Source: CATQGW01 sp965242565 (GTDB lineage Bacteria; Chloroflexota; Dehalococcoidia; Bin125). From it: a stretch of DNA of 64,000 bases. A model generated the notes under the pieces. That model did not search any database. It saw nothing but the letters and a program-made list of their open reading frames with translations, and had not been told where the DNA came from. Shown here piece after piece: positions 44,524 to 51,529 of the stretch. Made by a program: the position numbers and the translations under genes. Within the stretch, counting starts at the first letter, position 1, and each line of letters begins with the position of its first letter. The DNA lies in assembly GCA_965242565.1 (NCBI GenBank), contig OZ251457.1, positions 2,976,001-3,040,000 of the forward strand, written 5' to 3'.

Positions 44524-44566
44524 ACCCCCCAGTCCGCTGCGCGGGCAGCCCCCCTGCGTAGGGGGG
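44524..44566. repeat. REP-like hairpin CCCCCC-TGCGTA-GGGGGG
   Basis: A GC-rich repeat of the type ACCCCCCAGTCCGCTGCGCG precedes a perfect CCCCCC/GGGGGG stem (44549-44554 with 44561-44566). It lies between the TlpA-like gene stop and the leucine dehydrogenase start, where it may stop or stabilise the TlpA transcript. Confidence 0.55.
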
Positions 44567-44599
44567 CGATTCGGATCGGAACAGCTTGAGCGGAAAAGG

Positions 44600-45235
44600 C
44601 TATTGCGGGTTGGCGTGGGCGGCGATGTCTGCGGCGATCTGTTCGTCGGGGGCCTGGCCGGCGTAGATTTTGGTGATGATGCCGTTGGCGTCGATGAAGA
44701 AGGTGCGCGGGGGGCCGACCAGTCCCTCGTAGCCGTAGGCGCGGTAGACGGCGCCGTCGCGGTCCATGGGGATGGGGAATTCGACGCCGAATTCGTCGAC
44801 GAAGGTTTGCGCTGCGCCGGGCGGCTCCTCGATGTTAACGCCGATGATCAGCAGTCCGGCGTCGGCGTGCCGGTTCTGGGCGCGGATCAGGGCGGGGACT
44901 TCGCGTCGGCAGGGGCTGCACCAGGAGGCCCAGAAGTTGATCACGAGCGGGTGTCCGCGCAGGTCGGAGAGGCGCAGGCGTCCGCCGTCGAGCGTGTCCA
45001 GCTCGAAATCGGGCGCGAGTTGGCCGATGCGCGGGCCAACCTCGCGTCCCGCCGTTTGCAGCTCGGGCGGCAGCGGCACGACGCCGGTGGCGGCGGGTTG
45101 GCCGCCGCCGCCGCGCAGGAAGATCAGCCAAAGGGCGACGGCGATGATCGCGACGACGGCGAGTCCGGCGAGCAGGGTGCGCGGGCCGTGGTATTCGCGG
45201 GGGCGGTTGGGGTGCTCGGAGGGGAGTTCGCTCAT
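44600..45235 (-). CDS. TlpA-like membrane-anchored thiol-disulfide oxidoreductase, 211 aa
   Basis: Thioredoxin-fold protein tethered outside the membrane. A transmembrane anchor covers residues ~20-40 (LLAGLAVVAIIAVALWLIFL). The redoxin domain begins GQLAPDFELDTLDGGRLRLS, with the active site FWASWCSPC (Cys106 and Cys109). GLVGPPRTFFIDANGII contains the cis-Pro. It probably reduces disulfides in exported proteins or apocytochromes (ResA/CcmG-type). No cytochrome c maturation genes are nearby. It could serve the Cys-rich RCC1 proteins. Divergent from the TPP-decarboxylase pair. Confidence 0.88.
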   Translation of the reverse strand: MSELPSEHPNRPREYHGPRTLLAGLAVVAIIAVALWLIFLRGGGGQPAATGVVPLPPELQTAGREVGPRIGQLAPDFELDTLDGGRLRLSDLRGHPLVINFWASWCSPCRREVPALIRAQNRHADAGLLIIGVNIEEPPGAAQTFVDEFGVEFPIPMDRDGAVYRAYGYEGLVGPPRTFFIDANGIITKIYAGQAPDEQIAADIAAHANPQ

Positions 45236-45303
45236 CGTCGGCTCTCTGCGCCCCGGGCGGGGCGCTCCCCAAGTATGCTGCCACGAACGGATAGGGGCGG
45301 GCG

Positions 45304-45810
45304 ATGGCTGCGCAGTCGATTCCGGCGGACGATTTCATGGCCGCGATCCGCGCGGCCGGCGTGCAGGACATCGTGCTGGTACCGGACACGCATCAGCGCA
45401 CGCTGCTCGACGCGCTGATGGCGGATGAGGAGATCCGCACGGTGCATTGTTCGACGGAGGATGAGGCGATCGCGGTGAGCGCGGGGCTGATTATCGGCGG
45501 GCGGCGTCCGCTGATGCAGATTCAGCACGCGGGGCTGTACGCCTGCGTGAACAATCTGCGCGGCGTAGGACTGGACGGGCGGTTTCCGATCGTGATGTTG
45601 ATCGGTCTGCTGGGGCGCGATCCGGAACTTGCGCCGCAGGAGGACGGCAGCTCGATGGTGCGGCTGGCGGAGCCGCTGCTGGAGACGCTGGGGGTACCCA
45701 GTCATCTGCTGGACGGAGTGGAGGATCTGCATCACGTGCCGGCGGCGTTCGAGGAGGCGGAGGCGCGTGAGGGGCCCGTCGCGCTGCTGGTGGGAGCGAC
45801 GACCTCATGA
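45304..45810 (+). CDS. TPP-dependent 2-oxoacid decarboxylase, alpha (PYR) subunit, 168 aa
   Basis: Corresponds to the N-terminal (pyrimidine-binding) half of TPP enzymes, as in sulfopyruvate decarboxylase ComD or phosphonopyruvate decarboxylase. The catalytic Glu is in HCSTEDEAIAVSAGLIIGGR. Other landmarks are IVLVPDTHQRTLLDAL, MQIQHAGLYACVNNLRG and PIVMLIGLLGRDP. It overlaps the beta-subunit gene by four bases (ATGA), so the two form an alpha-beta enzyme. The substrate could be sulfopyruvate, phosphonopyruvate or another 2-oxo acid; nothing nearby (no comABC or phosphonate genes) decides. Confidence 0.83.
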   Translation: MAAQSIPADDFMAAIRAAGVQDIVLVPDTHQRTLLDALMADEEIRTVHCSTEDEAIAVSAGLIIGGRRPLMQIQHAGLYACVNNLRGVGLDGRFPIVMLIGLLGRDPELAPQEDGSSMVRLAEPLLETLGVPSHLLDGVEDLHHVPAAFEEAEAREGPVALLVGATTS

Positions 45811-46424
45811 GCGGGGGCGAGATGAGCGAGCAAGCGGGCGGGCGGATGTCGCTGGAGGCGGCGCTGGATGTGCTGGCGCGGCACTGGCGGGACCAGGTCG
45901 TGGTGGGGACGATGACGGCGAACGGTCTGTGGGCGGAGCGCGCGCCGGGCGACCTGAATTTGGCCTGCATCGGGTTTATGGGCGGCGCGTCGGCGCTCGG
46001 TCTGGGGGTGGCGCTGGCGCAGCCGGAGCGCGAGGTGTGGGTGATTGACGGGGACGGCTCGCTGATGATGCAGCTGGGATCGCTGGGCACGATTGCGGGT
46101 TCGGGGGCGGAGAATTTCGTGCATTTCGTGGTCCACAACGGGGTGTATGAGACGTCGGGCGCGCAGCCGCTGCCGTCGCAGGAGCGGGTCGATTTCGCGG
46201 CGATGGCGGCGGGCGCGGGCTACCGGGCGACGGCGAGCTTTTCGGAGGCGGAGGAGTTGGATGCGGCGCTGGACGATCTGCTGGGGTCGCCGGGGCCGCT
46301 GCTGATTGAGTTGCGGACGCGGCCCGGCGGCCGCTTTTTCGCAGCGCGACCGACGCCCCCAGGCAGCGCGCCGCGGTTCTCGCAGCTGTGGCCGCCGGTG
46401 CGGGATCGCCTGGCGGGGGAGTAG
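45807..46424 (+). CDS. TPP-dependent 2-oxoacid decarboxylase, beta (TPP-binding) subunit, 205 aa
   Basis: C-terminal (diphosphate-binding) half of the same TPP enzyme, ComE-like. The TPP motif GDGSLMMQLGSLGTIAGSGA ends with FVVHNGVYETSGAQPLPS, giving the GDG(x~26)N pattern. Preceding LACIGFMGGASALGLGVALA is typical of this subunit. RVDFAAMAAGAGYRATASFS follows. The start could also be the internal Met at MSEQAGG or MSLEAAL, but the four-base overlap with the alpha subunit favours 45807. Split alpha/beta architecture at this length is characteristic of sulfopyruvate-decarboxylase-type enzymes. Confidence 0.83.
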   Translation: MSGGEMSEQAGGRMSLEAALDVLARHWRDQVVVGTMTANGLWAERAPGDLNLACIGFMGGASALGLGVALAQPEREVWVIDGDGSLMMQLGSLGTIAGSGAENFVHFVVHNGVYETSGAQPLPSQERVDFAAMAAGAGYRATASFSEAEELDAALDDLLGSPGPLLIELRTRPGGRFFAARPTPPGSAPRFSQLWPPVRDRLAGE

Positions 46425-46429
46425 GTGGG

Positions 46430-46458
46430 CGGACAGGCTTGCGTGCAGGCGATAGAAT
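46430..46458 (+). promoter_or_regulatory. Candidate promoter for the AlbA_2 ATPase/ParA operon, nearly leaderless
   Basis: CGGACA (46430-46435) and TAGAAT (46453-46458) are 17 bases apart; the ATG follows six bases after the -10 box. The same geometry and similar boxes precede the RCC1 gene at 41289. Confidence 0.4.
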
Positions 46459-46464
46459 GAGCGC

Positions 46465-47676
46465 ATGAACGGCACGTACTCCGACTCCGAGCTTGAAGAG
46501 CTGATGGCGGATGTCGAGTCGGAGCTCGTGGAGCGAAAGGAGTCGCTGCGCGGCGACGCTCCGACTCGGATTCGCGAGGCCGTTTGCGCGTTTGCAAATG
46601 ATCTGCCGGATCACCAGCGCGCGGGCGTTGTCTTTGTCGGCGTGCGGGACGACGGCACGCCGGCGGGACTTCCGATTACAGAGCAGTTGTTGTCGCAGCT
46701 TGCAGACGTGAAGGCCGACGGGAACATCGTTCCGCCGCCGACATTGTCGGTTCGTCGAGCTGTCTTGGCCGGGCAAGCCGCGGCGGTGATGATCGTGGAA
46801 CCGTCGACCGCCCCGCCGGTCCGCTTTCGAGGTCAAATCTGGATTCGGATTGGGCCGCAGCGAGCAGTAGCGAGCGCTCAAGACGAGCGGATTCTGAACG
46901 AGAAACGGCGCTCGCTGGATGTGCATTTCGATGCGCTGCCGATACCGACAGCCAAGATCGACGATCTGGATCTGCCTCGGTTCGATGCGGAGTACCTGCC
47001 TCGAGCCGTGAGTCGCGAAGCGCTCGCGGCGAACGATCGCACGGTTGTCGAGCGTCTCGCGGCTCTGAAGATGATCGCGGACGCCGATGATCCGATACCG
47101 ACCGTTACCGGGTTGCTTGTCCTCGGCAAGCATCCCCAAGACTTCCTGCCGGCTGCGTATGTGCAGTTTCTCCGTCTGGGCGGTCGAGAGTGGGGCGATC
47201 CGGTGGTGGATGAGGCGCGTTGCGACGGCGCGATTGCGGATCAGATCCGGCGCCTGGACGAGAAGCTGGAGGGACATAACCGGACGGCGGTTGATTTCAC
47301 GTCGGATCGCGTCGAGTCGCGGCGCGCGACATACCCGATTGAGGCGCTGCAACAACTCACGCGCAACGCGGTCATGCATCGGGCCTATGAGGGGGCTGAT
47401 ACCTACGTGATGGTGTACTGGTTTGACGATCGCATTGAGATCGTCAGTCCGGGCGCGCCATACGGAGGGATCACGGCCGAGACGCTCGGTACGCCGGGGC
47501 TGGTAGCCTACCGCAATCCGAATCTGGCCGAGGCGATGAAGGTGCTGGGTCTGGCCCAGCGCTTTGGTCTGGGGATCGCAACCGCGCGCAGGGAGTTGGA
47601 GGCGAATGGCCAGCTACCGCCCGAGTTTCGGGTTGAAGCAGACCGGCTGTTTTGCACGGTGAAGGCGGGCTCATGA
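46465..47676 (+). CDS. AlbA_2 (Schlafen-type) DNA-binding and HATPase_c_4 protein (COG2865-like), 403 aa
   Basis: Two-domain predicted regulator. The N-terminal AlbA_2/Schlafen-like domain (residues ~15-130) has ELVERKESLRGDAPTRIREA (family E-x-K pattern), VVFVGVRDDGTPAGLP and IWIRIGPQRAVAS. The C-terminal GHKL-like ATPase part has LTRNAVMHRAYEGADTYVMV (N box) and IVSPGAPYGGIT, then NLAEAMKVLGLAQRFGLGIA. Such proteins are annotated as predicted transcriptional regulators and occur in mobile or defence regions. Its stop overlaps the ParA-like ATG (ATGA). The codon choice is visibly less GC-biased than flanking genes, hinting at acquisition. Function unknown. Confidence 0.82.
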   Translation: MNGTYSDSELEELMADVESELVERKESLRGDAPTRIREAVCAFANDLPDHQRAGVVFVGVRDDGTPAGLPITEQLLSQLADVKADGNIVPPPTLSVRRAVLAGQAAAVMIVEPSTAPPVRFRGQIWIRIGPQRAVASAQDERILNEKRRSLDVHFDALPIPTAKIDDLDLPRFDAEYLPRAVSREALAANDRTVVERLAALKMIADADDPIPTVTGLLVLGKHPQDFLPAAYVQFLRLGGREWGDPVVDEARCDGAIADQIRRLDEKLEGHNRTAVDFTSDRVESRRATYPIEALQQLTRNAVMHRAYEGADTYVMVYWFDDRIEIVSPGAPYGGITAETLGTPGLVAYRNPNLAEAMKVLGLAQRFGLGIATARRELEANGQLPPEFRVEADRLFCTVKAGS

Positions 47677-48737
47677 GCGCACCAGTGCTGACGATCTTCA
47701 ACAACAAGGGCGGCGTCGGGAAAACTTCACTCGTCTACCACCTTGCGTGGATGCTGACCGAGCTGGGACATTCGATCCTCGTCGTCGACCTCGATCCTCA
47801 AGCGAATCTGACGGCCGCGTTCCTACAGGAAGAGGAAGTCGAAGATTTGTTGGGCGATCCCAAGACGCGGACAGCACGCACGATTTACGAGTGTCTCGAG
47901 CCGCTGACGCAGGTGGGTGACATTCGGTCCCCCGATCTCGTTCAGATCCATCCCGAGGCGACGCATCAGCCTGCGCTGTTCTCGATGGCGCCAGAGTTGC
48001 ATCTGCTGCCTGGCGACTTGAGCTTGTCGACATTCGAAGACGATCTGTCGGCAGAGTGGCCAAGGTGCTTTCAAAGCGAGGGTCTGTTCCGGCCGTTCCG
48101 TGTGATCACGGCGTTCTGGCAGATAATGCAAGCCGGGGCTGAACAATGCGGCGCGAGCATCGTGCTCGTCGATGTCGGCCCCAGCCTCGGGGCGATCAAT
48201 CGGTCGGCCTTAATCGCTACCGACTTTGTCGTTGTGCCGCTTGCGGCAGATGTGTTCTCGCGACAGGGTCTTCGCAACCTCGGGCCAACGCTTAGACGTT
48301 GGCGCGCCGACTGGCGAAAGATGCTGGCAAACTGGACTGAACCCGCCTTTGCTCTGCCGCGCGGCGGGATGCAGCCACTTGGGTACGTGATTCAGCAACC
48401 GAGCATCCGTCTCAAGCGGCCGGTCCAAGCGTACGACAAGTGGGCGAGACGTATGCCGGCGGAGTATGCCCGCAGCGTGCTTGGCCGCCAGGTTGGTGGA
48501 GACGTCAATTGGTTGGAGGACCCCAATCAGATCGCGGTGGTCAAGCACTACCGGAGCTTGATTCCGTTGGCTCAGGATGCGCGCAAGCCGATCTTCCATC
48601 TAGCTGTCGCGGACGGGGCACGAGGCAGTCACGCCGTTGCAGCTCGTGACGCGGGGAAGGATTTCGAGGCGCTGGCGAAGGAGATTCTGCGGCGCATAGA
48701 TGAGACGACTGCTGAGCAGCGCAGCGACGGCGCCTAG
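47673..48737 (+). CDS. ParA/Soj-family ATPase, 354 aa
   Basis: Deviant-Walker ATPase. Walker A is FNNKGGVGKTSLVYHLAWML (residues 9-28), Walker A' is LVVDLDPQANLTAAFL, and Walker B is IVLVDVGPSLGAINRSALIA, with VVPLAADVFSRQGLRNLG after. It is longer than chromosomal Soj (~255 residues), with an extra region after residue ~190 (PIGMQPLGYV-type loop, then a helical tail). There is no adjacent parB. It is translated in overlap with the AlbA_2/ATPase gene, so the two likely act together, perhaps as a plasmid-derived or defence-type module. TAG stop overlaps the convergent sodC stop at CTAG. Confidence 0.85.
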   Translation: MSAPVLTIFNNKGGVGKTSLVYHLAWMLTELGHSILVVDLDPQANLTAAFLQEEEVEDLLGDPKTRTARTIYECLEPLTQVGDIRSPDLVQIHPEATHQPALFSMAPELHLLPGDLSLSTFEDDLSAEWPRCFQSEGLFRPFRVITAFWQIMQAGAEQCGASIVLVDVGPSLGAINRSALIATDFVVVPLAADVFSRQGLRNLGPTLRRWRADWRKMLANWTEPAFALPRGGMQPLGYVIQQPSIRLKRPVQAYDKWARRMPAEYARSVLGRQVGGDVNWLEDPNQIAVVKHYRSLIPLAQDARKPIFHLAVADGARGSHAVAARDAGKDFEALAKEILRRIDETTAEQRSDGA

Positions 48738-49273
48738 CGGCGGGTGATGACGCCGCAGGCGACGCGGTCGCCGGCACCGGCTTCGGCGCCGTAGGTGTCG
48801 GGGTTGGCGTGGATGATGAAGGCGGAGCCGTCGTCGTCGAAGAGCGAGGTGGGGGCGTCGGCGTCGAGGGTGACGTTGGGAGTGAGGATGTCGGCGCGGG
48901 CTATGCCGTTGATGGCGTAGATATTGGGCAGGTCGCCGGCGTGCGCGCCGTCCTCGTGGAGCGGGCCGTGGCCGCGGTTGCCGGGGTTGAAGTGGCCGCC
49001 GGCCGCGGTGAAGTCGGGGCTGCAAGCGCCGGTCTCGTGGATGTGGAAACCGTGCCCTCCGTCGCTCAGCCCTTGCGCGTCCACGGAGATCAGCAGCTCG
49101 CGCGGACCCTGCGTCAGCACGACGGTTCCCACCGGCTCGCCGCCGGGGCCGACCAGCTCGGCGACCGCTTCCGCGCTGGCTTCGAAGCGGGCGGGATCGT
49201 CGCGGCAGGCGACGACCAGCGTGGCGGCCGACACGATCAGGACGAGCAGCAGGGGCAGCAGTTTCGTGGGCAC
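48734..49273 (-). CDS. sodC: Cu/Zn superoxide dismutase, probable lipoprotein, 179 aa
   Basis: Extracytoplasmic superoxide dismutase. The N-terminal hydrophobic segment ends in a lipobox (LVVAC, Cys23). Copper and zinc ligands are in GGHGFHIHETGACS, AAGGHFNPGNRGHGPLHEDG, HAGDLPNI and SAFIIHANPDTYG, and the disulfide Cys pair is GACS with RVACGVI. The start is GTG 49273: a GAGGAGAG ribosome site lies five bases ahead, while the nearby ATG is out of frame. Usual metal residues are all present. Located 50 bases downstream of the FAH-family gene on the same strand. Confidence 0.93.
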   Translation of the reverse strand: MPTKLLPLLLVLIVSAATLVVACRDDPARFEASAEAVAELVGPGGEPVGTVVLTQGPRELLISVDAQGLSDGGHGFHIHETGACSPDFTAAGGHFNPGNRGHGPLHEDGAHAGDLPNIYAINGIARADILTPNVTLDADAPTSLFDDDGSAFIIHANPDTYGAEAGAGDRVACGVITRR

Positions 49274-49323
49274 GGCATCTCTCCTCGTGGGTAGTGGGCG
49301 GACAGCGGACAGATAGCGGGCGG

Positions 49324-50208
49324 CTAGTGGTGGTCGTCGCCGACGGACGGCTCGGGTTCGGGGGCGCAGGTGTTTTCGAGCGCGCCGATGCCGTCGATTT
49401 CGATGCGCACGATGTCGCCGGGCGTGAGCCAGCGCGGCGGGGTCATGGCGACGGCGACGCCGGAGGGAGTGCCGGTGGCGATCACGTCGCCGGGTTCGAG
49501 CGTGAAGGCGGTGCTGAGGTATTCGACGATGTCGAAGCAGCTGAAGATCAGGTGCTCGGTGTTGGAGTTCTGGCGCAGTTCGCCGTTGACGTAGGTGCGG
49601 ATGCCGAGCGCGTGGGGGTCGCCGAGTTCGTCGGCGCTGACGATGGCCGGCCCCATCGGGCCGTGGGTGTCGAACGATTTGCCCATCGTGAACTGGCGGG
49701 TGCGGTTCTGCCAGTCGCGCACGGAGACATCGTTGACGATAGTGTAGCCGGCGATCACGGCGGGAGCGTCGGCGGCGGCGATGTGGCGGCAGGTCTCGCC
49801 GATTACGATGCCCAGCTCGCCCTCGTAGTCGACGTTTTTGGAGGCGAGCGGAATCTGGATTGCGCCGCCGGGGCGGTTTACGCAGGTGCGCTGCTTGGTG
49901 AAGATGGTCGGGTAGCGCGGCGTTTCTGCGCCGGTTTCGGCGATGTGGTCGGCGTAGTTGAGGCCGACGGCGAGGAATTTGCTGGGGCGGGGGACGGGCG
50001 CGAGCAGCTCGACGTCGGCGAGCGGGCGTCGGTTGCCGCCGCGTTCGACGGCCACCTCCGCCATCACTCGCGTCTCCTCGCCGCCGGCGAGGAACTCGCA
50101 CATGTCGGTGGGGGCTTCGGGCTCGGCGAGGAAGAGGTCGACGATTTCGTCTTCGACGATCACGCCGACGCGGTCGCGGTCTTCAAAGGAGAAGCTGGCC
50201 AGTCGCAT
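49324..50208 (-). CDS. Fumarylacetoacetate hydrolase family protein, 294 aa
   Basis: FAH-fold hydrolase/decarboxylase/isomerase acting on 2-oxo or diketo acids, usually in aromatic catabolism. The N-terminal small domain is MRLASFSFEDRDRVGVIVED. The metal-binding core is FLAVGLNYADHIAETG, then IQIPLASKNVDYEGELGIVI (two metal Glu), YTIVNDVSVRDWQ (Asp), and GKSFDTHGPMGPAIVSADEL. STAFTLEPGDVIATGTPSGV closes the domain. Length is normal. It is upstream of sodC on the same strand. The precise substrate cannot be told. Confidence 0.92.
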   Translation of the reverse strand: MRLASFSFEDRDRVGVIVEDEIVDLFLAEPEAPTDMCEFLAGGEETRVMAEVAVERGGNRRPLADVELLAPVPRPSKFLAVGLNYADHIAETGAETPRYPTIFTKQRTCVNRPGGAIQIPLASKNVDYEGELGIVIGETCRHIAAADAPAVIAGYTIVNDVSVRDWQNRTRQFTMGKSFDTHGPMGPAIVSADELGDPHALGIRTYVNGELRQNSNTEHLIFSCFDIVEYLSTAFTLEPGDVIATGTPSGVAVAMTPPRWLTPGDIVRIEIDGIGALENTCAPEPEPSVGDDHH

Positions 50209-50324
50209 GGGCGGCTCCTTTCACACGCGCAAAGGGTATCAGCGTGCGCAGGTGTAGGGGCGGCGGCCAGCCTCCGGCGTGGGCGGCGCGGGTGCGATGC
50301 GGATGCGCTGGACGCGAGCGACGC

Positions 50325-50849
50325 TCAGTCGGTGGAGGCTTCGGCCCGCAGGCGGCGGCGCTCAGCGCAGCGTTGCGCCGCCCGGCGGTAGTACCTGTTG
50401 CTGGGCGGATCGAGATCGAGCGGCAACATGCGGTGCGCCTCGTCGAGCATCGTGCAGAGAGCGCGAGCATTCGACACTCGGCGGCGGATTTCGTCCAGCT
50501 CCATGAGATCCTCATAAAACCCATCGCGATGCAGCCGTTCGGCGCTGTCGAATCTGACCGCGAGTTCGGCCGAGTCCGTGTCCAGTACCTCATCAATCCG
50601 ATCCACCAGCCGGCCCGCGATGCTGTGCTCGCAGTAGTACCAGTTGCGTGCATCGGCGAACACCTTGAGCCGGCGAGTCACTGCGCCCCACAGTTTCTCG
50701 CACACCTGCGCGCGCAGCTCCCCGTCGATCTCCGCGTCCGGGCGCTCCAGGATCGCGGCTGCGGCGGCCAGCAGGCCGTCGCTGGTGCGCATGTGCGGAT
50801 CGATCGGCGGCTGAGGCGGGTAGTAGGGAATCGGTTCGGGGCTGGCCAT
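50325..50849 (-). CDS. PaREP1/HEPN-like protein, 174 aa (copy 1)
   Basis: All-helical protein resembling the PaREP1 family of HEPN-type proteins: RAQVCEKLWGAVTRRLKVFA followed by ARNWYYCEHSIAGRLVDRID and SAERLHRDGFYEDLMELDEI. In the family these helices match 'EKLWGAxxxALKxxA' and 'AExLHxNFYE'. The N-terminal PEPIPYYPPQPPIDPHMRT is Pro-rich and unconserved. HEPN proteins are often RNases in toxin systems, but no RxxxxH motif is clear here, so the role is unknown. The second copy upstream differs at roughly 30 positions, mainly in the middle helices. Confidence 0.7.
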   Translation of the reverse strand: MASPEPIPYYPPQPPIDPHMRTSDGLLAAAAAILERPDAEIDGELRAQVCEKLWGAVTRRLKVFADARNWYYCEHSIAGRLVDRIDEVLDTDSAELAVRFDSAERLHRDGFYEDLMELDEIRRRVSNARALCTMLDEAHRMLPLDLDPPSNRYYRRAAQRCAERRRLRAEASTD

Positions 50850-50939
50850 CGTCTCTCCTGTTCAGACACGATGCGCTGCCCAGCGTATCACCGCGCTCGT
50901 GGGGCGCGGGTGCGGTACGGATGCGCTACGCGAGCGGAC

Positions 50940-51464
50940 TCAGTCGGTGGAGGCTTCGGCGCGCAGGCGACGGCGCTCGGCGCAGCGTTGCGCTGCACGG
51001 CGGTAATGCCTGTTGTCGGGCGGATCGAGATCGAGCGGCAATGTGTGGTGCGCCTCGTCAAGCATCGCGCATAGCGTTTGAACGGTCGCCATGCGGTTGC
51101 GGATATCGGCCAGCTCCATCAGATCCTCGTAAAACCCCTCGTGGTGCAGCCGTTCGGCGCTGTCGAACCTGGCGGTGAGTTCGGGCGAGCCGGCGTCCAG
51201 CGCCTCATCGATACGAGCCGCGAGCTGGTGCGCGACGCTGTGTTCGCAGTAGTACCAGCCGCGCGCATCGGCGAACACCTGGAGCCGACGGGTCACCGCG
51301 CCCCACAGTTTCTCGCACGCTTGGGCGCGCAGCTCCCCGTCGATCTCCGCGTCCGGGCGCTCCAGGATCGCGGTTGCGGCGGCCAGCAGGCCGTCGCTGG
51401 TGCGCATGTGCGGATCGATCGGCGGCTGAGGCGGGTAGTAGGGAATCGGTTCGGGGCTGGCCAT
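50940..51464 (-). CDS. PaREP1/HEPN-like protein, 174 aa (copy 2)
   Basis: Tandem paralogue of the gene at 50325, the same length and with identical first ~30 and last ~40 residues. Divergence is concentrated between residues ~85 and 135 (DARGWYYCEHSVAHQLAARI, SAERLHHEGFYEDLMELADI), with all family-defining positions kept. That pattern suggests two functional copies under selection rather than decay. Identical CAGGAGAGACG ribosome sites precede both ATGs. No partner gene with a minimal nucleotidyltransferase domain is adjacent, so a HEPN/MNT toxin pair is not supported. Confidence 0.7.
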   Translation of the reverse strand: MASPEPIPYYPPQPPIDPHMRTSDGLLAAATAILERPDAEIDGELRAQACEKLWGAVTRRLQVFADARGWYYCEHSVAHQLAARIDEALDAGSPELTARFDSAERLHHEGFYEDLMELADIRNRMATVQTLCAMLDEAHHTLPLDLDPPDNRHYRRAAQRCAERRRLRAEASTD

Positions 51465-51529
51465 CGTCTCTCCTGTTCAGACACGATGCGCTGCCCATCG
51501 TATCACCGCGTTGTCGGATCGAACGGCGC

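Larger units (their letters stand above)
50283..51510. repeat. Tandem ~615-bp gene duplication
   Basis: Two adjacent units (about 50283-50898 and 50906-51510) are nearly identical, including both untranslated flanks: CGCTGCCCAGCGTATCACCG in the first and CGCTGCCCATCGTATCACCG in the second. Each carries one 174-codon PaREP1/HEPN-like gene; starts are 615 bases apart. Confidence 0.9.

Noticed and set aside
46465..48737. Plasmid partition locus
   Set aside because: A ParA-like gene is present, but there is no ParB gene and no clear centromere-like repeats near it.
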